From the NCBI GenBank assembly GCA_030220185.1, contig JASPKZ010004951.1, forward strand, positions 186,001-250,000: 64,000 nucleotides of DNA. The letters are read 5' to 3'. Every line of letters begins with the position of its first letter. The stretch's first letter is position 1. Positions 20,799 through 32,731 of the stretch are shown here, one piece after another. The position numbers were made by a program, and so were the translations under genes. Origin of the DNA: Diploptera punctata (taxonomy: Eukaryota; Arthropoda; Insecta; Blattodea; Blaberidae). Under the pieces are notes generated by a model that was not told the origin of the DNA, did not search any database, and worked only from the letters and a program-made list of their open reading frames with translations.

Positions 20799-22144
20799 CA
20801 GGGCAAGTCAAAATGTTGTGCAGGTTTTCAGAAATTTATTATGTGAAATGTAATGAACATATAATATTGTGAGACATATTGTATGAAAGGTAAACTCTCA
20901 AAGATTTTTAAATATTCACAGATGTTCTATGTGAGCGCCTTTTGTTACACGACAGATGTCAAGCCGATATTCAATCTCCTGCCAAACTTTCTGTAGCAGT
21001 CCGCGGTCGATATCAGCAATGGCTGCTGTGATGCGGGCACGCAGTTCATGCAGTGTTGTTGGAAGTGGTGGTACGTAAACATGATCCTTTACAAGACCCC
21101 ACATGAAGAAATCACACGGGGTTAGATCTGGTGAACGAGGTGGCCAATGAATGAGTTGTTGATCACCCTGAGATGCACGGCCTATCCAGCGTTGTGGTAA
21201 AGCCGTATTCAAATGGTCTCGAACACTGCCATGGTAATGTGGAGGGGCACCATCCAACTGCAGAATGAAATCTGGACTATCCGCTTCAAGCTGCGGAAGG
21301 AGCCAATTGTTGTAGCATATCAAGGAAAACATGTCCGTTCACAGTACGTTCATGAAAGAAAAAGGGCCCATAAACCTTTGCATGGGAAATGGCACAAAAG
21401 ACATTCACTTTCGGAGAATCGCGTTGATGTTCCAGAGTTGCATGGGGGTTACCAGTTCCCCAAATCCTTACATTGTGTCTATTCACTTTTCCTGAAAGGT
21501 GGAAAGTCGCTTCATCACTGTAAACTACCCTCTCATGGAACTCATTCTCTTCCATTAATGCGAGAAAATCAACACAGAAGGACGCTCGCAAAGCATAATC
21601 GGCGGGTTTTAAGGCTTGAACCAGTTGCAAGTGGTAGGGTTTCATCTGTAAACGTTTCCGGAGAATCCGCCATACAGTTTTTTGTGGTAGTTGAAGTTCT
21701 GTCGCTCCCCGGTAGGTGGATTTCTGTGGACTCCGCACGAAGCATGTGCGAACGCGTTCGACTGTCTCTTCACTCGTCGACGGACGGCCAGTCGATTTTC
21801 GTTTACAGATACAGCCTGAATCCCTAAATTGTGTGTACCACTTACGAATGGATCTCCCATCCGGCGGGTCTTTATCGTATCTGGTACGGAAATGTCGTTG
21901 AACACTAGTCACAGAGTTGTTTACATGGTAATCAAGCACACAGAAAGACTTCTGATCCCCAGTCAACGCCATTTTCCTTTACTGCTCTGCTGTTGACATC
22001 TTGCGGGTGAACGCGGAACTTTAGAAGTGGACAACTAAACTTTGAGAGTTTACCTTTCATACAATATGTCTCACGATATTGTATGTTCATTACATTTCAC
22101 ATAATAAATTTCTGAAAACCTGCACAACATTTTGACTTGCTCTG
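20799..22144 (-). mobile_element. Tc1/mariner element, about 105-bp TIRs
   Basis: CAGGGCAAGTCAAAATGTTG at the left and CAGAGCAAGTCAAAATGTTG at the right (minus strand) start nearly identical inverted repeats of about 105 bp. TA flanks both ends (20797-20798 and 22145-22146). It encodes one transposase on the minus strand. It inserted after the block duplication, because the left copy of the block lacks it. Confidence 0.95.
20916..21972 (-). pseudogene. Tc1/mariner transposase, frameshifted
   Basis: From the Met at 21972 the N-terminal half begins MALTGDQKSFCVLDYHVNNS, a helix-turn-helix region, then VWRILRKRLQMKPY and VVYSDEATFHLSG with the first catalytic Asp. The frame is lost around 21286-21332. 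The C-terminal half continues in another frame (21332-20916) with FILQLDGAPPHY (second Asp) and RSPDLTPCDFFMWG (third Asp), ending VTKGAHIEHL. Spacing between the second and third Asp is about 46 residues. One frameshift is the only obvious defect. Confidence 0.9.
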
Positions 22145-22191
22145 TATTATTTCCTACCTACATAACTTAATATCTTTTTCATTTTTTTTAA

Positions 22192-24536
22192 CCTTTAAGC
22201 GCCCAAGTTTAAATGGCCAGGTAGCGGCAGGCTGCTCGGGTTTAAATGTCCGCCTAGCTTTTTACTATAACTTGGCTAATTTTATTAACTTATATTTTTT
22301 TAATTTGTAGGGGTCACAAACATGAAACAAGGTTTATAGTGTTAAATATGTTTGTAAAATCGGTGGTATTCACGGCAAAAACCCGTAGTGATATTATATA
22401 CTTACAGAGAAGTTTTAAATGCAAGATAGCTAGCAAATAACTTTAGGGCTTTTAAGTGTTGTGAATCAAGTTAGAAGTGAAAAACTATATATATTTAGGT
22501 ATATTCCAACCCTCCTGTATCCTTTTGTTTAGAATTGGTGTTATGTTATAAGTGCATCCAGTCAGTTTTCCCCCTAAGCAGAAAAACCTTTGAACAAAAA
22601 CAGGTCACTTTCCAACACAGCCCTCATTCATTCATAGTTTTGTGACCTCAGAGTGAAGTTTACAATGTCTGCTACAAAATTAAGTTCTGCTGAAATACAA
22701 GAGATTTTAATGGAGAGTGATTCTGACGGCTATGATTAATTCTCGGACTATGACAGTGACGAAGACAATAAAAATGACAATCATGAGGTGCAATCAACTG
22801 ACACGTATACCTGTGAGACACCTGACGTACGGGTAGGGTCCTGGATTCGTGGACTGACAAACGTGAACAATACTTTACATGAATTTACTGGTGAGACTTG
22901 CGGCATAAAACAGATTGCTGCACCACATGTAAATAAAGACTCCAGCCCGTTTGAAGTTCTTATGTTGTACTTCTCTTCCATTATTTCAATTCTAGTTTCA
23001 GAAACTAATAAGTACTGCAGACAGTTTTATGAGAGAAAGAATAGGAATAATGGCAGTGAAGAAAACTGTATTCTTCCCCCTGACGTGACAGAATCAGAAA
23101 TGTACCTTTTTCTTGGCCTAATTATTCAAATGGGACATGACGTACGCGACTGCCTTTAGGGACTATTGGTCGACAATGGAACAGTTTCATACGCCTTTTT
23201 TAATAATACAATGCCTCGCAATAGATTTTTACATATTCTTAGATTTTTACATTTTACAGACAATAATAACCCCCTAATAAAAACGACCCCAATTATGACA
23301 GACTTTGGAAGATAAGAACCATTTTTGACATATTGAATAATGCTTTCAGTAAACTTTACAGTCCATCTGAACAGTTGGCAGTTGATGAAGTCATTGTTTC
23401 TTTCAAAGGACGAGTAATTTTCAGGCAGTACATTCCAAAAAAGCACAAACGTTTTGGCATAAAAATTTATAAATTATGTGACAAGACTGGATACATGTAT
23501 GACATGGAAGTTTATCTCGGGAAAGACAAAACACGATCTACTAACAACATGACTGCTACTCATGCTACAATTGACTAAAAAGGTAGAAGGATATGGACAT
23601 AAATTATATATGGACAATTTCTTCTCATCACCTGCCTTATTTGATGATTTGACTAAAAGAAAAATAAATTGTTGCGGGACAGTAAGACCAAAGAGAAAAG
23701 GGATGCCTAATAATCTTGTAACTGAAAAAAACTCAAGAGAGGAGATGTTAGGTGTATGACGAGGGAGGACTTGACGGCTGTGGCATGGAAGGACAAATGT
23801 GATGTATATGTACTGACAAATATACATAATCCACCAGCTGAAGGTAACTTTTGTGACAACCACGGAAACACAATAAAGCCACTTCACATAACAGACTACA
23901 ACAGACATATGGGATATGTTGATAAAAGTGACAGAATGGCTAACAGTTATACAATAGGATGACGGACATGGAAATGGACCAAGAAATTATTTTTTCATTT
24001 GTTAGACTTGACCATTCTAAACAGTTTTCTTCTCCTGACTTCATGTGGTGCCAAAACAACACACAGAGACTTCCGACTTAGACTTGTCAGAGACTTTTTG
24101 GAACAGGCTGGTAGAACATCCTGTAGACGACTCCCTGTAGACCTAGTGTATTGAATTCAGACATTTCGTGACTGGAAGTTAACTTTAGTCAACATTAGCC
24201 GGTAGCTTCACAAAGACTAATTTGCCATGTTTGTTCGGCGCGGGGAATCAGAAAACGTGTGCAAGTGTGTCAAAAGTGTGATGTCGGTTTGTGTATTGGT
24301 GTTTGTTTTGAGACTTATCACACAAAAACAAACCTTCAATAAAGAAATATTATCTTCACATCACGTTGCCAAGCATCTGATAACCCTTCAAAAAGGTATG
24401 TAACAAAAGTAGTATTATCCAGTATAATTTCAAGCGACCAAACAGCACCGCCTGCTCAGAACCCATACGCTGGGTCTGCGGGCAGACTGGACTTAAAATT
24501 TAAAACCCAGCATATGGGCTCGTGGGCGTTTAAAGG
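22192..24536 (+). mobile_element. piggyBac-type transposon
   Basis: 2345 bp flanked by TTAA (22188-22191 and 24537-24540). Ends are CCTTTAAGCGCCC and its inverted relative GGGCGTTTAAAGG. Subterminal GTTTAAATGGCC and AAATTTAAAACCCAGC segments add partial symmetry. It is the original host of the BEL insertion in the left duplicate. Confidence 0.9.
22665..24155 (+). pseudogene. piggyBac transposase (multiple lesions)
   Basis: It starts MSATKLSSAEIQEILMESDS with an acidic N-terminus. An in-frame stop follows at about residue 25, then VLMLYFSSIISILVSETNKY and YLFLGLIIQMGHDV. The catalytic region is scattered over three frames: LAVDEVIVSFKGR (first Asp), KLYMDNFFSSPAL (second Asp), YNRHMGYVDKSDRM (later Asp) and LLDLTILNSFLL near the end. 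Family members act as nuclear TTAA-specific transposases; this copy cannot make a full protein. Confidence 0.88.
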
Positions 24537-24736
24537 TTAATAATATATTCTACAATCGGAAATCTATATATTATGCCAATAACTAGTGGCATAGCATGAG
24601 GGAGATTTTGAGACTTGACTATACATTTAAAAGTAAATAAAATATGTATACAGTAAGTAAGCTAAAAAATGTGTAGAAACACTCAAAATGTAATATATTT
24701 AATTTTAGGAAGTTATATTTTGAGGTTATTTTAATT

Positions 24737-24841
24737 ATATTATTTTTAGTCTGGACATCTTACCTCAATATTAATGTTGATTTGTTCTTGAACAAATCAA
24801 CATTAATATTGAGGTAAGATGTCCTGACTAAAAATAATATA
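24737..24841. mobile_element. tail-only PLE hairpin (family G)
   Basis: Arms 24737-24789 and 24791-24841 are near-perfect reverse complements centred on TTGTTCTTGAACAA. The left arm is preceded by TTTTAGGAAGTTATATTTTG and AGGTTATTTT, the inverted element end. Both arms stop just short of the ribozyme motif present in the related 58868-59020 copy. Confidence 0.75.
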
Positions 24842-25640
24842 ATACTCAAAATGTAGCCCACATCACACCACTGCATTGATGTTATGTTGCCACACTTGAA
24901 AGTAGGTTCCCTTATAAATAGTCGGTTGCAATGCATATGCATACCAGTCCCTCTGCCATAATGTTGCTTGTACTGTAGTACATTGAAACTAATTTCTGCC
25001 ATTTGTGTATGTGTAAAATGCTATGCTGTTTTCTAACTTCTATCTGCATACATACATCCCCACATGAGGCAAGGGTGCTTACTTGCAGGACTTACTTAAC
25101 CAAGATAATTTAGTTATGCTTATTTCCCTACAGATGTCAGTGACAAATGATTAGCTCATTGTCTCAAAGAAATGCCTAGTATGCAAATAAGATATTTAAT
25201 AAATGTAACAAAGATTTTTTTTGATTTTCATACATATTTATATATAAGCAGAGACCTCAAAGAAGAAGATGCTGAGGATAGAAATCTGTGGCGGAGCAAA
25301 ATACATTTGGGCTGAAGGATAACTACTATAATGTAGAGAAAATGCTTAATAAAAAAAATATTTTATTCAACATTTGTAACAGATATTAACAAAATTAAAA
25401 AAATAAATAGTTATGAAAATCATATAAAACTTTGATAGTTTTATTTATTAAACACATCATGGCTTTTCATCAAGGCAATACCAAACCAATTGATAATTAA
25501 TGTATTATTTAGATTTGAAAGGCTGATTACGTTTTGCTAATAGATCTAATTTAGTAATAAGATTCTTCCGTCAGCCCAAAAATCTTTAGACTTCAAATCT
25601 TCTTCTTCACTTCCTGGTTTAGGCATTAGTTGCCTACTCT
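24842..25640. other. no gene recognised
   Basis: AT-rich sequence. No frames or element ends stand out. Confidence 0.4.
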
Positions 25641-25644
25641 GTCT

Positions 25645-26260
25645 TCACTAATAGATCTAAGACTATCTCTTCCAAGGACGTCCGACATCTCTTCTTCCTC
25701 TCGGAAAATAATGTAAGATTTTATTCAGTAATCTACTTTCTTCCATTCTTTCTACATGTTCTTTCCACTGAATCTTGATGTTAAATATATTTTCTTTTAT
25801 GGAGTAGATCTGCAGTTCTTCATGGATATCCTCATTTCTTATCTGGTCCATTCTAGTGCATCCTTTTACTCTTCTTAAAAATTTCATCTCAGCTGCTTGG
25901 AATTTACATTCTTGTTTGGTAGTGATAATCCAACATTCACTCCCATACAAAAGGTCAGGGACCACCATTGTTTTATAAAATTTTAATTTTGTTTGTTTAT
26001 GGGCTTTATTATTCAATGTTTTATTTATTGTGTCACAAATAGCTTGAAACTAACGAGTTTTATGTTCAATATCTTTATCATATCCATAGCTGATATCACA
26101 TCCTAAATATTTAAAGTGGGATACTTGTTCAATAATTTCATCTCTAATTATTACTTTACACGCAGAGTGTTTCTTCCACAAAATGTCATTACTTTTGTTT
26201 TACTTACTGAAATTTTAAAATTATAATCACTACATATTGCATTTAGTTTGTAAGACTTGA
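25645..26260 (-). pseudogene. LINE reverse transcriptase C-terminal relic (RTE-like)
   Basis: The minus strand reads KLKFYKTMVVPDLLYGSECW, AAEMKFLRRVKGCTRMDQIR, then GRRDVGRPWKR, the post-RT C-terminal module also present at 35799-36758 and 50575-51114. Upstream (26040-26260) the same element continues in broken frames (an FKYLGCD-like stretch near 26120). The catalytic FADD region is not seen. Confidence 0.75.
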
Positions 26261-26640
26261 AACCCATGACTTAAAAAACTCCTCCCAAAGGATTTGTCCC
26301 TTGGATTTTTTAATCCTAAAAAAACCCAACACTGGCTTGATATGAACCCATAACCCTCAATATAAGAGACAAGGAACTTAACCCCCAGATCACCGAGGCT
26401 GATGTTTGCCCTTAGTGTGTCATGTAACCAATATAAGTGAGTCAGCAAATGAGAATTTAATAGAATTATTTAATTCCTAAAAGTTAAATGTAATAAAATG
26501 TTTATTATAGGCCTTATCACATTTTTTATTACTAACATACAGTGTTAAAGACCAACAGATCTATTCCTAAATTGTTGTCCTTGAAACTCATGCTATGCCA
26601 CTGAATACAAATATACAAATACAAATATTTTTCTTCAATA

Positions 26641-26642
26641 TA

Positions 26643-26673
<31 letters not shown>

Positions 26674-26755
26674 ATATTTAAAAATCTAATCCCCAGCATT
26701 AAAAAGCAGTTAAAGTCTTACCTGGATATTTATCAGAACATTATATATATATATA
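26641..26755. repeat. (TA)n microsatellites
   Basis: Two runs of TA dinucleotides flank the foldback that starts near 26755. Confidence 0.8.
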
Positions 26756-26814
26756 TGAATAAGAAAGTTTTCATGGGTTTTCTGCATCTTGGATTCAAGT
26801 TCAGCCTCTGGCCA

Positions 26815-26868
26815 CGGATTCCAACGTTTCGGCATGATCCCACATGCCATTATCAAGGAATGATAAGT
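26815..26868 (-). ncRNA. hammerhead-like motif, Poseidon-type PLE
   Basis: The minus strand reads TTGATAA box, T, GGCATG/CATGCC helix II, GAA, palindrome ACGT and T at the cleavage position. ATTCC before the box pairs with GGAAT after it (5-bp helix I). Confidence 0.65.
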
Positions 26869-27353
26869 TCGAGTCACAGGTTTAGGTCTTATATAATTAA
26901 ACACAGAGTTTTTGCTGTGATCCATTTCTGAAGATGTACACCCATTCAAGGTCTAGTTCTTATGTAGTTAAACACCTTCAGTTTTCAGTGTGGTCAGTTT
27001 CGGAAGCCATACACCCATCCAAGCATCGACCATGCTCCATGTTGCCCAACCGTGGTTTTCTTCACATCTTCTTCGCTATGAAGAAAACCACGGTTGGGCA
27101 ACATGGAGCATGGTCGATGCTTGGATGGGTGTACAACTTCCGAAACTGACCACACTGAAAACTGAAGGTGTTTAACTACATAAGAACTAAACCTTGGATG
27201 GGTGTATGGCTTCGGAAACGGACTACACTGAAAACTGAAGATGTTTAACTACATAAGAATTAGACCTTGAATGGGTGTACGTCTTCGGAAACGGACCACA
27301 GTGAAAACTCTATGCGTTTAATTATATAAGACCTAAACCTGTGACTCGAACTT

Positions 27354-27402
27354 ATCATTCCTTGATAATGGCATGTGGGATCATGCTGAAATGTCGGAAT
27401 CA
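27354..27402 (+). ncRNA. hammerhead-like motif, Poseidon-type PLE
   Basis: TTGATAA, T, GGCATG/CATGCT (a G-U pair replaces G-C), GAA, then ATGT in place of ACGT and C. ATTCC pairs with GGAAT in helix I. It is the mirror of 26815-26868. Confidence 0.6.
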
Positions 27403-27486
27403 ATGGCCAGAGGCCAAACTTAAATCCAAGACACGGAAAACCCAAGAAAACTTTCTTATTCATACTTATATCCGCAAAAATCTGCA

Positions 27487-27487
<1 letters not shown>

Positions 27488-27540
<53 letters not shown>
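27488..27540. repeat. (TA)n(CA)n microsatellite
   Basis: TA repeats pass into CA repeats at 27524-27539. Confidence 0.9.
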
Positions 27541-28264
27541 GTCATTATTGGTTTCCATATGTAATGAGAAGTAGTAGAGAGAATAACAAAAACCTGAGAA
27601 TATATATTTTGTAATTATTTAAGTTTCATGATTTCTTATAATAAATACATACAATAAGAAAAAAAAGTAACATTTGATGTCAAAATATTAGAATATGTTA
27701 ATAAAAGTAAAATCTTTGAGAATTATAGTGTAAATGGCAGTCTTAGGAAATTCAAAGGAAAGTAGTATTTAGTATACTTCCTCATTACGTGTATCCAGCC
27801 TTAGTTTATGACACAAATCCATTGCATACTTATGCTATAAATTGCAAAGGGGCTGCATTTGAACATGCAGCTTATGTGGGCATTCAAGGTTAGGTTAAAA
27901 GAAAGAGATATAGGAAAGACAGAAATGAATTCTTCAGCCTCGAATACTCTAATACCATCGGGGTCGAAGAAAACAAGAAGTCAGGCAAGGGAGACTGGAC
28001 AGGAAAGTAAAAATAGGGATCTGGTACTTGAAGAAATACCAGATCGGTTAAAGATAAAAGTAAGGAGCAAAACACAAGTCAGTGGAGTAAAAAGTGCACA
28101 ATTTATTCTAGTGCTAAAACACACACACAAGGTATTTTGTCCATAGGAAATATGGAATATACCGGAAATAACCTAAAATCGTTGTTCTGCAACTGTTCAA
28201 AATAAATTAAAAGTTCATCTTCTACAGCAGGATATTTACCAGTTTTAGGGCCATGAAATGCCCT
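27541..28264. other. no gene recognised
   Basis: A 95-codon frame (27859-28146) exists, but it has no recognisable domain and lies in repeat-dense DNA. I treat it as chance. Confidence 0.4.
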
Positions 28265-28404
28265 AACAAACTAACTAACTCACTGGCACTATCGAACCTG
28301 TAGGTTCATGGCCACATGGACATAAGCTTTCTATACATCCCTATCATGAGCTGATGTTTTCCAATCATCCTCTGTATAATCTACTTCTCCCAAATCATAG
28401 TTAA

Positions 28405-29245
28405 TGTTATTCTCCCACCTCATTCTTGGTCTACCAACTGGGTGTTTTCCCTCTGGTTTTCCTACAAGAAGCTTCCATGCACATCTTTCATTCCCCATTT
28501 GTGCCACATGTCCTGCCCATTGCAGTCTACAAGACTTAACTGTTCTCATTATATCTGGTTTCCTATAAAGACCACATAGTTCATTGTTATGTAGTCTTCT
28601 CCATTCACCTGTCTGTTCATCTCTCTTTGGTACAAAATTTTTCCTAAGTACTTTATTCTCAAATACTCATAATCTCCTTTCCTCCCTTAAAGTAAGAGAC
28701 CATGTTTCACATCCATATAATACAACTGGTAGAATAATAGTTTTATATATTTTCAGTTTAACGTTTTTTGAAAGAAGTTGGGACACAAAAAGTCTCTGTA
28801 ATGCATAATAGCACGCATTTCCAGAATGTTATTCTCCCACCTCATTCTTGGTCTACCAACTGGGCATTTTCCCTCTGGTTTTCCTACAAGAAGCTTTCAT
28901 GAACGTCTCTCATTCCCCATTTGTGCCACATGTCCTGCCCATCACAGTCTATGAGACTTAACTGTTCTCATTATATCTGGCTTCCTATAAAGACAATGTA
29001 GTTCACTGTTATGTAAGTCTTCTCCATTCACCTGTCTGTTCATCTATCTTTGGTCCAAAAATTTTCCTAAGTACTTTATTCTCAAATACTCATAATCTCC
29101 TTTCCTCCCTTAAAGTAAGAGTCCATGTTTCACATCCATATAACTGGTAGAATAATAGTTTTATATATTTTCAATTTAAAATTTTTTCAAAGGAATTGGG
29201 AAGTCAAGAGTCTCTGTAATGCATAATAGCACACATTTCCAGAAT
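28405..29245 (-). repeat. 422-bp tandem duplication of LINE C-terminal region
   Basis: 28405-28826 and 28827-29245 are direct repeats beginning TGTTATTCTCCCACCTCATT. The join falls inside ...CATTTCCAGAA|TGTTATTC. The two copies differ by several substitutions and a few short indels (for example GGGTG versus GGGCA), so the duplication is not new. Confidence 0.85.
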
Positions 29246-30488
29246 TGAGTCTATGTTTAATTTCTTTGTTCATCTCATTCCTATTTGTGATCATTGTTCC
29301 TAGGTATTTGAATTCAGCCACTTGCTCAAGATTTTCATTATTTGTCATTAGCTGTTCATTTCCAATATATAATGTATTTCTATGTGTGACCATATATTTA
29401 GTTTTATTGATATTTACTTCCAGTCATAATTTCTTAGTGTTACACAGTAGTGTGTGCATGTTGGCCTTTAGTATCTTCTCGCTACCGCCCAATAGTACTA
29501 CATCATCAGCATAAACTAACAGCTTATTAATACCATTGAGTTGTAGGCCTTCTTCATCCTCTAAAGATTTAATGGCATGCTCTAGAACAAAATTAAATAG
29601 TAGAGGCGATAGTGCATCTCCTTGCTTCAACCCATTGTGGATTTCAAAAGTATCCGAAAATTGTTTGCCTACATGCACACTACTCTTTGTGCCATTTAGA
29701 CACATTCGTATAAGTCTAACTAACTTTTTAGGAATTCCGAACTCCAGCAGGACACTATATAACTTCTCCCCCTTAATTGAATTGTATGTTATTTTTAAGT
29801 CTATGTATAGTTGATGTACAGTACCATTATACTCCCATTTCTTTTCTAAAATTTGTCTTAAGCTAAAAATCTGTTGTAGATCTGTTTCTTCTAAATTCAC
29901 ATTGATGATCTCCTAGAATGTCATCAATATAAGGAGTTAGTCTGCTTAGTATTATATTTGTTAGAATTTTGTACGAAGTTGAGAGTAATGAGATGCCCCT
30001 GTAGTTGTTGCAATCAGTTTTATCTCCTTTCTTATAAATTGGTACAATAATTGATTCTTTCTATTCATCTGGAAGAGCTTCTTTATCCCAAATCATATTA
30101 AGCAACTGGCATATCTTTTCCATCAATTTTTCTCCTCCTGATTTCATCAGTTCTGCTGGAATCCCATCTGAACCTGATGCTTTATACAGATCCAATTTTT
30201 CTATTGCCATTTCAACCTCTAATGCACTTGGCTCTGCAATTAGCATTTCTGCTGTCTGTAAATTATCCTCTTCAATATTCTGTTCTGTATGTACATTTAA
30301 TACTGATTAAAGTAACTTTTCCATTTATTTAATATACTCCTGGAATCTGCCATCATATCTTCATTTTCATTCCTAATTATGTTTGTTCTAGCCTGAAACC
30401 CTTTCTTCTCTATCATAATTCCCTGACATAATTCTCTAATGTGCCTATTTTTTGCATTCATTTCAAGATCATTAATCTTCCCTCTCAA
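29245..30488 (-). pseudogene. LINE reverse transcriptase domain
   Basis: The minus strand gives KASGSDGIPAELMKSGG, the RT fingers, with TYNSIKGEKLYSVLLEFGIP. LKQGDALSPLLFNFVLEHAI is followed by LLVYADDVVLLGGSE, the catalytic YADD at about 29510. VAEFKYLGTMITNRNEM is the thumb side. Frames break at 30061, 29424 and elsewhere. Confidence 0.88.
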
Positions 30489-30812
30489 ATATTCCCTCTT
30501 TTTACTCTTTAGTAACCTCCTTGTCTAATACTACCTAATTGCTCTAAATTTACCTCATTTGGCTCGTAACCATTTCATTTTTGCTAGCTTTCTTTTCTTT
30601 ACAATGTCAGCACATTCCTCATCAAACCATTTCTGGTTTTGCCTCTTTTTTAAACAACCAATGCTTTCTGATGCTGACAATTTAATAGTATCTCTTATTG
30701 CCTCCCATTCTTTATTTATATCAGTTTCTTCTTCGTTTGCCCATTGTCATCTGAAGATTTCAGTATTTCAAATCTATTAGCAATTTAAATTTGGTATTCT
30801 TGCTGCATTTCA

Positions 30813-31917
30813 TTATTTTTGAAGTTTTTCTAAATCAAATTTTTCAGAATCATCTTTAGCGTTTGTTCCTCTCATAAACGATAGCCATTGTCTGATTTTT
30901 ACCCTGACCAGATGATGATCCGAATTGCAGTCTGATCCTCTAATTGATCTAACATTTATAATGCTACTGTGCCAGTGTTTGTCCACTAATACGTAATCGA
31001 GTTTCGCCATCTGGAGACGTCCAGGTGCATTTATGAATATCCTTATGCTGGAAAGTTGTGTTCTTCACAATGAGATTCTTTGATGTGGCAAAGGTCACTA
31101 ATCTAACCCTATTGTCGTTACTATCTTCATGAAGACTGAATTTGCCTATTGTTGGTTTGAATATATCTTTCCACCCCACTTTTGCATTAAAATCTCCTAA
31201 GACAATTTTCATGTGATATCGTGAAAGGCTATCAAATAACGCATTCTAATTCTTCATAGAACTTATCCTTGATCTTGTCATCTGTGGGAGCATGTACATT
31301 TACGATTACAAAATTATGTCGTTTACCCTTCAGAATTATGTATGATATCCTATCACTGACAAACTTAATATCTAGGATAGCAGACAGGATCCTCCTTCGG
31401 ACTAAAAAAGCCATTCCAAATTCAGGTCTTTCTGCACCCCCGTAATATAATGCAAAGCTTCCTGATTCCTACCTCCTCCTGGTCATGTAACTTCCTGTAA
31501 AGCAACTATATCCAAGGGTGATTTATCTAATTCATGTGTTAATACCTCTAGTGCCCTGCTATTGTATAAAGTCCTAACATTCCACGTTCCTAGGAACATG
31601 TCCCTATGTTTGAGCCTTTGGCATAGGTTTCCTAAAGTAGTCCCCGCCCGGAGAACCGAATGTGGGACTATTTGACCTCTGGAAAATTTTATCCCAGTTG
31701 AATCCATGTCCACATTACTTGATGGTTGTATTTTTATGGTGAAAGATTGTCCCTTTTCGACCAAGGTACTTTTTTCGTCTGGCTTATCACCTTTGACCAG
31801 TCTGGCATGGGTAACCCTATTGGCAGCAATATTACCTCCGGCATAGCTCTCAGGACCATTTAAGCATGAAATACCAGTATTTACTTTTCTAAAACTTGTC
31901 TCTACAAGGGCAAGCAA
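30813..31917 (-). pseudogene. LINE endonuclease domain
   Basis: From 31917 the minus strand reads a long N-terminal segment, then LGTWNVRTLYNSRAL and PLDIVALQEVT (metal-binding Glu). Later frames give NFVIVNVHAPTDD, MKIVLGDFNAKVGWKD (catalytic GDFNA) and CTWTSPDGETR. The C-terminal part reads DYVLVDKHW and SDCNSDHHLVRV (catalytic SDH). All endonuclease landmarks exist, but they are spread over at least four frames. Confidence 0.85.
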
Positions 31918-32326
31918 TGTTAAAGTAGTGGGACTTTGGGTTTCTTTGTGATGCAGGTAGTTCAGTTGCTAATAAATTACCTACATTGGAATGTAAGAAT
32001 TGGCAATGGAATTCAGGGAAGGAAAATCCCTATTACACTGAAAAGAAAATGTACCTAAAATGTGTGTGCAAAATACATGGAGGAAAATAAAATTAAAAAT
32101 AATCCCTTAAAATTAGGATGTGCAAAATATGCGGGGACGCAAATTATACAAGCAAATACAGTATCTTCTGAAATAAAATTATTAATAAGTTTCGGGAGGA
32201 TTAAATTTAATTACTTCTGGTTATAGTCTTATCTAAAAATTTTAAATGGATAAAAAATTAAATTATATAAGATTAACATTCATAAATATATACACAACAC
32301 AGGTAAAACAAAATTCATATCTGTAT

Positions 32327-32731
32327 CTTCTTCTTCCTAATGCAGTATTGGGTGATGATGCCCGTTCTGCGACTACAAAAACTGATTAGTCTTTTGAGTA
32401 TTTAAAGTTTTCCCCCATTATAGGTTACCAGCCTATAGTTGGACAGGCATGCTTTTCTATAGGGGATGCTCCCTTAGCCTTTGAAGTTTCTCCTTCTCCG
32501 CAAGGCAGCGGTTCCTCTCTCTTTCCCTGAGTGAGGGTAGGGTGCCTCTTCCGCCAAATCTGCCGTATTAAGGGTATCCCTCTCCGCCTTCATTGCCGTT
32601 GAGGTCTTCACCATTCCCCTGGTAAGGGGCCCTCACATGGTACGCCAGCTGAACCAAGGTTTTTTTTTTACGAGGTGTTACTCCTCCCCCTCCTCCTTTC
32701 TCATCCGGGCTTGGGACCGGCAATGGCGGAG
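32327..32731 (-). mobile_element. GC-rich SINE/LINE-tail insertion with 13-bp TSD
   Basis: TTCATATCTGTAT occurs at 32314-32326 and 32732-32744. The 405-bp insert is much more GC-rich than its flanks. Its minus strand ends in a TTAGGAAGAAGAAG tail, as expected for an L1-like or RTE-like mobilised repeat. It has no tRNA head that I can recognise. Confidence 0.75.

Larger units (their letters stand above)
20370..22698. repeat. direct repeat A', right copy (interrupted by mariner)
   Basis: It matches 12680-13676 with a 1346-bp mariner plus TA duplication inserted at 20799-22144. Beyond 22698 the piggyBac continues, so this side preserves the pre-insertion sequence order. Confidence 0.9.
26755..27475. 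mobile_element. foldback PLE dimer with internal 73-bp repeats
   Basis: The outer arms (26755-26935 and 27300-27475) and an inner near-perfect hairpin (about 27004-27073 with 27084-27153, around CACGGTTGGGCAACATGGAG) give a palindrome of about 720 bp. Inside are repeats of about 73-74 bp beginning GGATGGGTGTA, three on the right (27124, 27198, 27270) and two in inverse orientation on the left. Both outer arms carry a hammerhead-like motif with GGCATG/CATGCC helix II, typical of Poseidon-type PLE tails. Confidence 0.75.
28265..31925 (-). mobile_element. RTE-like LINE, nearly full length, decayed
   Basis: The minus strand carries, in order, an apurinic endonuclease-like domain, a linker, RT and a C-terminal region. 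The 3' end lies near 28265 (a CTGGCACTATCGA-type end also seen at 51340). The order EN-RT on one polyprotein and the C-terminal ILYGCETW...KVLRK.FGPKRDEW module (seen at 50035-50140) fit RTE-like LINEs. Many stops and frameshifts are present, and a 422-bp tandem duplication lies in the 3' part. Confidence 0.85.

Noticed and set aside
27859..28146. 95-codon ORF as a gene
   Set aside because: No recognisable domain; the opposite strand is equally open; surrounded by repeats.
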